Of a DNA stretch of 64,000 bases, positions 17,642-27,546 are shown one piece after another. The stretch covers positions 1,791,550-1,855,549 of the forward strand of contig NZ_JH597773.1 of the NCBI RefSeq assembly GCF_000243335.1, in the 5' to 3' direction. The position numbers were made by a program, and so were the translations under genes. Source of the stretch: Leptonema illini DSM 21528 (GTDB lineage: Bacteria > Spirochaetota > Leptospiria > Leptospirales > Leptonemataceae). The notes under the pieces are model-generated. The model was not told the DNA's origin. It ran no database searches and saw only the letters and a list, made by a program, of their open reading frames with translations. Within the stretch, counting starts at the first letter, position 1. Each line of letters begins with the position of its first letter.

Positions 17642-18718
17642 ATGGCATCTAAACATATCGCGGTCCTGTTCGGCGGCAAGTCGTCAGAGCATGAGGTCTC
17701 CATTCGCTCGGCCGGCTTCATCTATCGCACCCTTGATCGCAGTCGTTATAACGTGCGCCCCGTCTATGTCGATCAGCAGGGCCGCTTCTTTCTGCTTGAT
17801 GCGGTGAGCGAGCTGCCGACGACAATCGATGAGATCACCGCCCTTTCTAAAACGCCGCTTGTCTTTGTTCCGGGCGAGAGCGCTCCGGTGCGCACCGCTC
17901 AGGGGGACGTCGTTCGCGTTGATGTCGTTTTTCCCGTCCTGCACGGCCCGAACGGCGAAGACGGGACGCTACAGGGGCTTCTGCGCCTGCTTGATCTTCC
18001 CTTCGTCGGCTGCGACGTGCTCGGCTCGGCGCTGTGCATGGATAAGGCGATGATGAAGCCGGTGCTTGCAGCTGCCGGCATCGACTCGGCGCGCTACATT
18101 CTCGTCGAACAGCACAATCGCACGATCGACCTTGCCGAGGTCTTTCGCGAGCTGGGCGATTACGTATTTGTGAAGCCTTCACGGCAGGGATCATCGGTCG
18201 GCGTTAGTCGAGCCGCAAACGAGACCGAGCTCAAGGCAGCTCTCGACGAGGCCTTTCGCTTCGATTCTAAAGTGCTGATCGAAGAGGCCATCGTCGGCCG
18301 CGAGATCGAATGCTCCGTGCTGGGGAATGAACGCCCGGAGGCGTCGGTTCCGGGTGAGATCCTACCGAAGCATGCCTTTTACAGCTATGAGGCTAAATAC
18401 CTGGACCCTGACGGCGCCGGATTGCAGATCCCCGCGAATCTTACGCCCTACGATCAGAAGCGCGTTCGCGAAACGGCCATGCGCACCTACAGGGCGCTCG
18501 ACTGTGAAGGACTTTCGCGCGTCGACGTCTTCTTCACCGCCGACGGGCGCATCCTCGTTAACGAGATTAATACGTTACCAGGCTTCACGCAGATCAGCAT
18601 GTACCCGAAGATGTGGGAGGCTACGGGGCTTCCGGGCGTCGAGCTGATGGACCGACTCGTGCAGGCCGCTCTGGACCGTCATGCACGACAGGCTGCCTTC
18701 AAAACGACGAGGGTTTAA
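17642..18718 (+). CDS. ddl: D-alanine--D-alanine ligase
   Basis: 358 residues from the ATG at 17642 (MASKHIAVLFGGKSSEHEVS); ATG at 17633 and a TTG at 17600 overlapping the meaB stop are alternatives. ATP-grasp fold with VFPVLHGPNGEDGTLQGLL, KPSRQGSSVGVSR, and the C-terminal NEINTLPGFTQISMYPKMW segment that binds metal and D-Ala. The enzyme makes the D-Ala-D-Ala dipeptide for peptidoglycan in the cytoplasm. No ribosome site is visible, so translation may be coupled to meaB. Confidence 0.95.
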   Translation: MASKHIAVLFGGKSSEHEVSIRSAGFIYRTLDRSRYNVRPVYVDQQGRFFLLDAVSELPTTIDEITALSKTPLVFVPGESAPVRTAQGDVVRVDVVFPVLHGPNGEDGTLQGLLRLLDLPFVGCDVLGSALCMDKAMMKPVLAAAGIDSARYILVEQHNRTIDLAEVFRELGDYVFVKPSRQGSSVGVSRAANETELKAALDEAFRFDSKVLIEEAIVGREIECSVLGNERPEASVPGEILPKHAFYSYEAKYLDPDGAGLQIPANLTPYDQKRVRETAMRTYRALDCEGLSRVDVFFTADGRILVNEINTLPGFTQISMYPKMWEATGLPGVELMDRLVQAALDRHARQAAFKTTRV

Positions 18719-18749
18719 CCGGCATGATCGGCAGAGAGGTTCGCTGAAA

Positions 18750-19943
18750 ATGGCCGTAACACTGGATCGCTCCCGGCTCATCGAGCGCTTTCAAAGCGAG
18801 TTCGGCGCGAAGCCTCAGCGCGTATTTTTCGCGCCGGGGCGCATTAATCTGATTGGGGAGCATATCGATTATCTGGGCGGAACGGTGCTTCCGGCGGCCA
18901 TCGACCGCGGCATTGTCGCCTTTCTGCGCCGGCGCGACGATCGCATGCTGCGGCTGCGATCGGTAGAACAGCCGAACGGCGTGGACATTAATCTCGACGC
19001 ACTGCCCGATCGAGCCGATGCGTTGCCCGAATCGTGGTCGGGGTATGCGATCGGTATGATCCGCATGTACCTGAGAAACGTGTCTTCGGGCTTCGACGTG
19101 CTCTTTGCCTCGAATCTTCCCGTCGGATCAGGCCTTTCTTCTTCGGCCGCTCTCGAAGTGCTGACGGGCTATATAGCTCAGGCCCTATCAATCGAAGACT
19201 TTGCCATGAACGAGAAGCAGCGCATTCAACTGGCCCTTGATGCGCAATCGATTGAGAACAGATACATCGGCGTGCAGTGCGGCATCATGGATCAGTTTGC
19301 CGTAGCGATGGGGCGAAAAGACCATGCGCTGCATCTGAATACGGAGACGCTGGACTACCGTTACATTCCTTTTAAGAGTGATCGGCATACGATCGTCGTG
19401 ATGAACTCAAACCGCCCGCGCAAGCTCAGCGAATCTAAGTATAACGAAAGGCGTGCGCAGTGTGATGAGGCGCTCTCGCTGATTCAAAGGCTGCGTCCGC
19501 AATACGAGAATCTGGTCGCCGTGCCCGAAGAGGATCTGAACATCCTTTCTGCCGAGCCGATTCTTTTCAGGCGAGCCCGCCATGCCGTTACCGAAAACCT
19601 TCGCGTTACCGAAGCCATCGCCGCTTTATCGGCCGGCCATATCGAGCGATTCGGCGCGCTGCTTGACGAATCGCATCGCTCGCTTCGCGACGACTATGAG
19701 GTCTCCTGCTTTGAGCTTGATTCGCTTCAGGAGATCAGTCGGGCACATCCTGCCTGCATCGGCTCGCGCATGACCGGCGCCGGCTTCGGCGGATGTGCCA
19801 TCGCTCTTCTTGAAACGGTCGATCCGGCCGTCGTTCTCGATTTCGCCGAAACGGTAGGAGCTGCCTATAGAAAGGCGACGGATTTTTCGGCCGACATCTT
19901 CGCCGTTCAACTGATGGACGGCGTTCACGAAGAAGTCTTATAG
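18750..19943 (+). CDS. galK: Galactokinase
   Basis: 398 residues from the ATG at 18750, preceded by GAGAGG; the open frame extends further but overlaps ddl without need. GHMP kinase motifs: FFAPGRINLIGEHIDYLGG (galactokinase signature), PVGSGLSSSAALEV (ATP-binding motif 2), CGIMDQFAVAMG, and MTGAGFGGCAIALL near the C-terminus. It phosphorylates galactose at C1 for the Leloir pathway. The neighbouring GH36 alpha-galactosidase would supply galactose. No galT or galE lies in this window. Confidence 0.95.
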   Translation: MAVTLDRSRLIERFQSEFGAKPQRVFFAPGRINLIGEHIDYLGGTVLPAAIDRGIVAFLRRRDDRMLRLRSVEQPNGVDINLDALPDRADALPESWSGYAIGMIRMYLRNVSSGFDVLFASNLPVGSGLSSSAALEVLTGYIAQALSIEDFAMNEKQRIQLALDAQSIENRYIGVQCGIMDQFAVAMGRKDHALHLNTETLDYRYIPFKSDRHTIVVMNSNRPRKLSESKYNERRAQCDEALSLIQRLRPQYENLVAVPEEDLNILSAEPILFRRARHAVTENLRVTEAIAALSAGHIERFGALLDESHRSLRDDYEVSCFELDSLQEISRAHPACIGSRMTGAGFGGCAIALLETVDPAVVLDFAETVGAAYRKATDFSADIFAVQLMDGVHEEVL

Positions 19944-20001
19944 AATCTCTCTTTGTAGATTTTCATCTGTGGATTTTCAATAGAAGCAATATAGCATGCA
20001 C

Positions 20002-20007
20002 TATAAT
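20002..20007 (+). promoter_or_regulatory. Candidate -10 element before the alpha-galactosidase gene
   Basis: A perfect TATAAT lies 40 bp before the ATG within an AT-rich 100-bp gap. A convincing -35 hexamer at 16-18 bp was not found; ATTTTCA occurs twice upstream (around 19958 and 19972). A separate promoter for this gene is plausible. Confidence 0.4.
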
Positions 20008-20047
20008 CAAAAAACGCGAAGAAAAAACTGAACAGAAGAGGACATTC

Positions 20048-22189
20048 ATGCCATCGTTTATCGAAGCGCTTACGCTTAACTCCATCGAGCTGGAGCTGTA
20101 CGGCCGCCCCGCCCGCGAGATCGACCTGAACCTGATTCCCGATACGGACGCCAAATACAGCATCAGCTGGCCAGGCGCCGACGGCACGTTAACAGTACAG
20201 CGAAGCGGCGACGCCATACGCCTGCAGATGCGTCTGAAAACCGAACAGCGCCTGTCACATCTCTTTCTGCGCTTTACCGTCTCATCCGAGCCGGCGCATA
20301 TCTTCTGCAACGGTTACAACGACTGGACCGGATCGCGCGAATATCGATCCTCCGAGCGTCCCGGACGACTGCTTGCTCCGGCACGATGGCTGCTGCGTCC
20401 GTTAAGCGACATACCCGTTATCGAAAAGCGATTGCGCACGGGCAAAGGCGCGAAACGCAGCCAGGCCTTCACCGTGCTGCGAAACGGACATCGCGCCCTT
20501 CTCATGGGGTCGGTCTCTGATTTTGACGCCTTTACTTTCTTCGAATTTAAGGGCCGTTCCGTGCTTGTTCACAGAGATGTTGACGGCCGAGCCCTTCAGG
20601 GCGAAGAAACGGTGCTCGATCTGTATATCGAAGAGGCTAAGGAACCCGACCTCGAGGCGCTGTATCAGCGCTATTTCGAGTTAAAGGATCTGCCCGCTCT
20701 TCGCGCAAAGCCGGCGACGGGTTATACAAGCTGGTACTATCATTATAATCGCCTCACGCCCGACGACCTCTACAGCGTCATCGATCGCTCCGTCGAAACG
20801 GGCGCTCCGCTTGACGTGATTCAGATCGACGACGGATTCCAGCGTCGCGTCGGCGACTGGTTCGATCTGAAGCCCGAGTTCGGTGGATCTCTGCGGCCCA
20901 TCGTCGATCGCATACATAAGGCGGGCTACCGGGCCGGCCTCTGGCTTGCGCCGTTTGTCGCCGAGGCACGATCCAGCATCATGCGCGAACATCCGGACTG
21001 GATCGCCCGCGACCGTCGCGGTCGCATGATCAAGGCCGGCTTCAATCCGCTCTGGTCTTACTGGTTCTATGCGCTTGATTTACAGAACGAAGAGGTGCGC
21101 GAGTATCTGCACATGGTCTTTCGCGTCGTGCTCGAAGAATGGGATTTTGATCTGCTCAAACTCGACTTCCTCTACGCAGCCGCTCTTCAGGAGCCGAGAA
21201 CGATGAGCCGGGCTCAGCTGATGGCCGATGGCGTTAACCTGATTCACGAGGCGACGGGCTGGAAGGCCGGCCAGGCGTTTACGCCAGATAAGAAGAACGG
21301 GCCGCTGCTTCTTGGATGCGGGATTCCTCCGTCGTCCGCCGAGGGTCGCTTCGATTACTGCCGCATCGGTAGCGACGTCAAAGAATCCTGGGAGGACGGG
21401 CTGCTGAAAGCCGTGAACTATCAGGAGAGGGTCTCGACGTTTAACTCGCTGATCTCGACGATCGGACGCCATCCGTATAACGGCCGCGGTTTCTGGAACG
21501 ATCCCGACGTCTTCTATCTGCGTCATACGTTCCGCGCTCTGAAAGACACCGAGAAATCCATGCCGCTGCCGATGAACCAGGCCGAAAAGACGACTCTGCT
21601 TCTCCTGAATCATGCGCTCGGCGGCTTGATCTTCACGTCTGATCCGGTGCACACGTATAACGAAGAAGAGCTGGCCGTGTACTCGCGTTGCTTTCCGCAG
21701 ATAGGTCACCGCGTCGATGCCGTGCGTGACGACGAGCGCCTGTATACGATACGTTTTTCCTGCGAGATGATCGATCGTCCGCTTAACTATCTGCTTGTGT
21801 CCAATCTGCGCGATAGCGAGGCGACGGTCGATCTTCCTGAAGGGCTGTGGTTCCGTTCCTGTGTTCATGCAGGCAGCGTCGCCGACATCCCCGATGCAAG
21901 CTGGATGCAAAGCGGCCAGGTTCGTCTCAAGCCGCATCATTCGCTCTGCCTGCTTCAGGTCGGAGAGCTTGCCGGCACGACCGGACATATCTTCCCCGCC
22001 GGCGACCTGCTCTCGGTAAATCTGGATGCGACTTCGGATTCGTCAAAGAACGTTGAGCGGCGAAACCGCACGATGCAGGTCAGGCCGGCCTATCTGGTGC
22101 TTGAAAGAAGCTGCAACCTTGCGAAAAGCGCGAAGCCGGTGAGCCAGTTTGAGGTGGAAGGAAGGCAGTTTGTGGTCGTGCAGTATTGA
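20048..22189 (+). CDS. Alpha-galactosidase, glycoside hydrolase family 36
   Basis: 713 residues: an N-terminal beta domain, a TIM barrel and a C-terminal beta domain, the GH36 layout. In the barrel are GYTSWYYHYNRL, VIQIDDGFQ, GLWLAPFVAE, the nucleophile Asp in LLKLDFLYAA (near 370) and the acid/base Asp in RIGSDVKESW (near 441). No signal peptide is visible, so it is probably cytoplasmic and needs imported oligosaccharides such as melibiose or raffinose. AGAGGA precedes the ATG. It follows galK in the same direction. Confidence 0.92.
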   Translation: MPSFIEALTLNSIELELYGRPAREIDLNLIPDTDAKYSISWPGADGTLTVQRSGDAIRLQMRLKTEQRLSHLFLRFTVSSEPAHIFCNGYNDWTGSREYRSSERPGRLLAPARWLLRPLSDIPVIEKRLRTGKGAKRSQAFTVLRNGHRALLMGSVSDFDAFTFFEFKGRSVLVHRDVDGRALQGEETVLDLYIEEAKEPDLEALYQRYFELKDLPALRAKPATGYTSWYYHYNRLTPDDLYSVIDRSVETGAPLDVIQIDDGFQRRVGDWFDLKPEFGGSLRPIVDRIHKAGYRAGLWLAPFVAEARSSIMREHPDWIARDRRGRMIKAGFNPLWSYWFYALDLQNEEVREYLHMVFRVVLEEWDFDLLKLDFLYAAALQEPRTMSRAQLMADGVNLIHEATGWKAGQAFTPDKKNGPLLLGCGIPPSSAEGRFDYCRIGSDVKESWEDGLLKAVNYQERVSTFNSLISTIGRHPYNGRGFWNDPDVFYLRHTFRALKDTEKSMPLPMNQAEKTTLLLLNHALGGLIFTSDPVHTYNEEELAVYSRCFPQIGHRVDAVRDDERLYTIRFSCEMIDRPLNYLLVSNLRDSEATVDLPEGLWFRSCVHAGSVADIPDASWMQSGQVRLKPHHSLCLLQVGELAGTTGHIFPAGDLLSVNLDATSDSSKNVERRNRTMQVRPAYLVLERSCNLAKSAKPVSQFEVEGRQFVVVQY

Positions 22190-22266
22190 GAGGACCGGGA
22201 GAGCTGAAGAGGGTTAACCAGTAGAGTAGAGAGGGTGCCGGAAGCCCGGCAGCCCTCCCCCTCGTC

Positions 22267-22300
22267 AAACCGGACGTGCAGATTTCCCGCATCCGGCTTT
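22267..22300 (-). ncRNA. Group II intron domain V
   Basis: A 34-nt catalytic hairpin typical of group II introns: the 5' arm has AGCCGGATGCGGG, then the GAAA-like turn, then the 3' arm GCACGTCCGGTT. It lies 46 nt before the inferred 3' end of the intron. Confidence 0.85.
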
Positions 22301-22328
22301 CCCGAAAACAGACCATCCCAGAGCGTAT

Positions 22329-23708
<1,380 letters not shown>

Positions 23709-24157
23709 TCTTATCCAAACTTGTTTTCGGCAGAGTCCCTTCGCTCCACCGGAATTACCCGACTTCCTCGCTACTATGGACTCCTCCGACTCCCGATGAG
23801 GATGAGTCACAGTTATGGATTCCTGTCACTCGTTGCCGAATCCCTCACCGGGCCTCCCAGGTTCCTCATGTCTTCCTTCTGCAAGTGCTATCCGCTCTGA
23901 CCCCGAGCAGCCAGTCGGGTGCTAACCATTGCTTCCCCGACCGTGTCAGGCTTCACCAACTCCGAGAGGCTGGCCGCTGCTAATGGTGTAACGAGGCTCA
24001 TGTCGGTTCACTTTTGTTACGGCCCTTACATTTGATCCGCGTGGCTTCACCCAAATGGATTACTCCAGCAGATGCACGCTTCACTACCCGCCGAATGGCT
24101 AATTGCGGGGTGGGTACCTTTCAACCCACGGGAGAACACAGGCTTATCCTGGCGCAC

Positions 24158-24562
24158 CGGAGGGCACGGAGGAACGCGGAGAAGACAGGGAGAGAGATGA
24201 ACTGCTGAGAGTACGAGGGCCGACTGAGGAAGAAGGGTGGCGTTTTTCTGATTCGGAATGGGCTGTTGCTGGCAGTCGCCGGCCTTTTCGAGCCCTTGCC
24301 GAGCAGCGGCGCGACATAATCTCATTATTTTCGCATTCGAATGTCCCTATAATTTTAATATGTCGCTCGGCGTCTTCCAGCAAAATGCACGATATCTCGC
24401 GCACTGTATAGCGAGCTAAACAATCTGTCGCGCGCCCGAGCCCGTTCTATACCAGCCGGCCTGCGCCGAAGTCCCGCCTGATTTGCATGCCATCCCGCCC
24501 ACAGCGACCTTCTCCCTCATCCGCAGCACACATACTGAAGTTAACGCCGCTCCACGCAGCGA
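24158..24562. other. Non-coding stretch between the intron and the MORN gene
   Basis: No credible gene. It holds an uneven GC-rich segment directly beyond the intron, palindromic repeat B (24311-24366) with its conserved flanks, and about 150 bp before the end of the MORN lipoprotein gene in which I see nothing else. Confidence 0.6.
24311..24366 (+). repeat. Palindromic repeat B (56 bp)
   Basis: It runs from GCGACATAAT to AATATGTCGC, with internal CATTCGAATGTCCC. Length and landmarks match repeats A, C and D. Similarity to repeat C extends outward: TTGCCGAG begins 15 bp before both copies, and a downstream block with GCAAAAT, CACGATATC and CGCGC follows, so the shared unit in B is about 24296-24403. 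Confidence 0.9.
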
Positions 24563-25486
24563 TTACTCTTCCTTCTTCTCTCGACCCTTCTCAGCCTTCT
24601 CTCTCATCCTATCAATAAAATCAGGAGGCCATGCCCTGGGCGCACCATTGCATTTTGGGCCGGCACAGCCACCCTGGCCATTCCATTCGCCCTCCTGGAC
24701 ATCGCCTGATTTTAAATATACCTTCTTGCCATAACCCTTTTCGCTCCCATTAACAAACGCGCCTTCAAGGCGAACGTACGGTTCAGGATCTGTCCATCGG
24801 CCATTTTTATACTGTGGCGAGTCATAACCGATCTGCACACCGTGTCCATTGTAATGATTATCCCGGAATTCCCCTTCATAGCGCCGTAGATTGTTTGCAT
24901 CATATGCTCTGCCTCTTCCATGCCGTTTGCCGTCCCTGAATTCGCCACGATAGTGCGTGCCACGCCAGAACAGATAGGCACCTCTGCCATTTCTGCAATC
25001 TCCTTCATAACAGATTGCACCATTCACAAAGTCTCCGCTATACGCCTTGCCCGTGCAGGTGGTCAATGTGCCTCGCCCATGCGGAACACCTTGCTGGAAC
25101 TGGCCTTCATATCTATGGGGGCAGCTATCCATCTCTTCTTTTGGCCATGGTCCTGTTATCAGCCTTTCCCATTTTCCGTAGCCGTGATACTTATCATAGG
25201 CGAAATCCCCTTCATAGTTCTCGCCCTCAATCGATTTCACACGCTTTTCAATGGTACCCTTGCCCCAGCGCAGGCCATCCCTGAACTCACCCCTGTAAAT
25301 GGAATAGCCGACAAAACCGTTATCGACGGATTTATCGATAACACCGAAGAAATCCACGCGCTGTTCCCCATAGCCATTCTTACAGCCACCCTCTACACAG
25401 TAGGCAGTGCCCATTCGTGGCAGCGAGCAACGCATTGCGAATGCAAGTAAGGCGGCAATAAGCAGGGCGCCGATATATCGGTTCAT
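24563..25486 (-). CDS. MORN-repeat lipoprotein
   Basis: 307 residues from the ATG at 25486. A short hydrophobic signal (MNRYIGALLIAALLAFAMRC) ends in a Cys that could be a spirochaetal lipobox. The rest consists of about eight MORN-type repeats of the form YxGxFxxGxxxGxG, for example YRGEFRDGLRWGKG, YEGQFQQGVPHGRG and YRGEFRDGKRHGRG. It ends in a charged tail. MORN repeats form beta sheets that bind lipids or proteins; the role here is unknown. The gene is framed by direct repeats B and C and lies in an island with an intron and an IS. Confidence 0.85.
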   Translation of the reverse strand: MNRYIGALLIAALLAFAMRCSLPRMGTAYCVEGGCKNGYGEQRVDFFGVIDKSVDNGFVGYSIYRGEFRDGLRWGKGTIEKRVKSIEGENYEGDFAYDKYHGYGKWERLITGPWPKEEMDSCPHRYEGQFQQGVPHGRGTLTTCTGKAYSGDFVNGAICYEGDCRNGRGAYLFWRGTHYRGEFRDGKRHGRGRAYDANNLRRYEGEFRDNHYNGHGVQIGYDSPQYKNGRWTDPEPYVRLEGAFVNGSEKGYGKKVYLKSGDVQEGEWNGQGGCAGPKCNGAPRAWPPDFIDRMREKAEKGREKKEE

Positions 25487-25729
25487 ACTCAACTTCAATG
25501 CTGTGTGTTCCGTTACAGGCAAGGCGGTTTTTATCCTGTTCACAGATCGGATGCTCGGTTGCGAGAGTGATCGCGCTTTTGCCGAGAAACGGAGCGACAT
25601 AATGTCATTATTTTCTCATAAGAATGTCCCCATAATTTTAATATGTCGCGCCGGAGCCCGTACCACGCCGTATGTCGAGCACCGTATTCCTGCAAAATAC
25701 ACGATATCCCGCGCGCCGGAGCCATCCCC
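25487..25729. other. Non-coding stretch upstream of the MORN gene
   Basis: No gene seen. It contains palindromic repeat C (25594-25649) with its flanking conserved block, ending at the left terminus of the IS1182-type element. The promoter of the MORN gene must lie here. Confidence 0.6.
25594..25649 (+). repeat. Palindromic repeat C (56 bp)
   Basis: It runs from GCGACATAAT to AATATGTCGC in the same orientation as repeat B and is the closest to it (most differences are near the centre, CATAAG versus CATTCG). The shared unit extends from TTGCCGAG at 25579 to about 25713. Relative to B there is an extra stretch of about 29 bp before a second TATGTCG at 25671, after which the block with GCAAAAT and CACGATATC aligns without gaps. 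Confidence 0.9.
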
Positions 25730-27470
25730 GAGCCTGTCGAAAAACCACTTCAGTGGCCCGCCTATGGCCCCTTGGGTCATAGGCGAAATGACGTTAAACC
25801 CCCTTACCCCAGCAAAGTGATCTCCCCCCGTCGATTTGTGATGTTGCTATACATTCACTCTCCTGAAACTGATCAGCTTCGCAATATTGTGGGCGATACA
25901 ACGTTCTGCCCAGTCAACCTGAGCCTTTTTGAGGGTGCGTCGAAAGAATTGCCATCCATTTCGTACACTCTTCATAACGCCGAAGACACCTTCTACCGAC
26001 GGAAACCGGCGCGAATAGATTGTCTTACCATAGGCCGAGCTTAGTTTTTCTCTCATTTTAAGGGTCAGAGGATTGCTGACTGAAGCCATTCCCTTTTTTC
26101 CGTGATAATGCTGTAGCTTTCGGACATCAATGTTTGGGAACTGCCTTTTGGCGATCAGAAGATGCTTTCGATTGTTGCCGGGGCCAGCACATTGGTTCTG
26201 GAAAGAACATCCCGTACAATGGTTAAAGCGATACTCCCTGTAAAGGGCTCCTTGAAGCTCTCTGTCACGGATGAATTTCAGGGTCTGTTTTGCCGGACAG
26301 AGAAACGCATCTTTTTCTCTGTCATAGATGAACTCAAGCAGACCCTCCTGATTCGCTGTTACCAGAGGTGCCTCTTCTTTGACTCTATCCTTTCGCTCTT
26401 CTGGTTTTATCTTGCCGCCTGACTGTTTGTGAGCGAACTCTCGATCGGGCAGGTAAACATCTCTCTCGCCAAGTTCCTCCAGATTTTTTTCGCTCGCATA
26501 ACCGCAGTCAAGAACGTATTTGATTTCCCCCTCTTTTTCAGGAAGGATCTCATTCTTCAGCCTCTCCACGCTATTGATGATGTCGACGGTAAAGGCTGGA
26601 TCGCCTTGCGCTGTAACAACTTCTTGATAAATGATCATGCCGCTTTTATAGTCCACGGCATTCTGTGTAGCGTAACCGACGATAAAACGATTTGAACCAT
26701 CCTTATGCCAATCTGCATCGGGATCGGTAAGATGGATTCGCTTCTTCTCTTCTCGATCTTTAAGAAACTCCAAGCCTTTCGCGAGTTTCTCTTTGTGTCT
26801 TGCGAATTTCTCCATCTTACTTGCCAGCAGTTCTTTCTCTGTTGAACTCTCTGCATTTTCCCATTCTTGATAACGCTTCTTACAGGCCTCTTCAATATGT
26901 CGATATCGCCTTTCCAGCTCCTCTTTCGTGCCTATATCTCTCCTGTTAGCGCTGGCTTTGATCTTTGTGCTGTCTATACTAACCGTATCGAGATCGATCA
27001 ACCCGGTCTCTACTCCGAGGAACAATGTCTGCGTGAACAGATCCTTGATAGCGTCAGCATGCCGGAGTCTGAACTTCGCAAGAGTCGAGTGATCAATCTG
27101 CATCCCTCCCGACAGATACATCAGATCTGCCCTCACTTTAATGTCTCTCTCAAGAGCTCGCATAGAGAGATTACCATAAAGCAGCGCATACACAATCAAT
27201 GCAAGTATCCGATCCACCGGTGCGGCAGGGCGACCTCCTTCCTCCGAATCATTGGAGTAACTCTGATCAAATTTGCTCAGGTCGAAACTACGGATGGTTT
27301 CAAGCAACCGTGGAACTGGATGATCTTCCGGGAACAATTCAGAAAAATTTAGAACAACGAATTGCCCCTGCTCCGGGTCGGGTTGCTTGTACTTTGCCAT
27401 GACAATTCATAACAGCACGCATTATGAATTCCAGGATTTTTTCTTGCGGATCTGGTTTTTCGACAGGCTC
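25730..27470 (-). mobile_element. IS1182-family insertion sequence
   Basis: About 1741 bp, bounded by a perfect 17-bp inverted repeat, GAGCCTGTCGAAAAACC at 25730-25746 and its complement at 27454-27470. The TGTCGAAAAA core is typical of IS1182-type ends. CCCC flanks both outer sides and may be a 4-bp target duplication, though it is low in complexity. One complete transposase gene lies inside. The element ends 76 bp before the proC start and may alter its expression. Confidence 0.88.
25847..27400 (-). CDS. IS1182-family transposase
   Basis: 517 residues, uninterrupted. N-terminal FVVLNFSELFPEDHPVPRLL is typical of this family. Catalytic region: SIDSTKIKASANRRD (first Asp), YVLDCGYASEKN (second Asp) and PSVEGVFGVMKSVRNGW (Glu). 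A Cys-rich segment, CTGCSFQNQCAGPG, lies near residue 390 as usual. The protein is probably active. Confidence 0.95.
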   Translation of the reverse strand: MAKYKQPDPEQGQFVVLNFSELFPEDHPVPRLLETIRSFDLSKFDQSYSNDSEEGGRPAAPVDRILALIVYALLYGNLSMRALERDIKVRADLMYLSGGMQIDHSTLAKFRLRHADAIKDLFTQTLFLGVETGLIDLDTVSIDSTKIKASANRRDIGTKEELERRYRHIEEACKKRYQEWENAESSTEKELLASKMEKFARHKEKLAKGLEFLKDREEKKRIHLTDPDADWHKDGSNRFIVGYATQNAVDYKSGMIIYQEVVTAQGDPAFTVDIINSVERLKNEILPEKEGEIKYVLDCGYASEKNLEELGERDVYLPDREFAHKQSGGKIKPEERKDRVKEEAPLVTANQEGLLEFIYDREKDAFLCPAKQTLKFIRDRELQGALYREYRFNHCTGCSFQNQCAGPGNNRKHLLIAKRQFPNIDVRKLQHYHGKKGMASVSNPLTLKMREKLSSAYGKTIYSRRFPSVEGVFGVMKSVRNGWQFFRRTLKKAQVDWAERCIAHNIAKLISFRRVNV

Positions 27471-27546
27471 CCCCCGACTCCCGCGGCCCCTGAGTCGGTC
27501 TCTTTGGCTTTACGGGAGGGCGGAATTCACTTTTCTGGCCCTGTTT

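Noticed and set aside
21080-21988. 302-codon frame opposite the alpha-galactosidase
   Set aside because: Antisense of the GH36 catalytic barrel; no ribosome site or recognisable features.
24144-24404. Small frames around repeat B on both strands
   Set aside because: Low-complexity, basic products that overlap the repeat; no start signals.
24311-25649. Palindromic repeats as integron attC sites
   Set aside because: The copies lack the GTTRRRY/RYYYAAC core motifs, and only one gene lies between one pair; no integrase gene is present.
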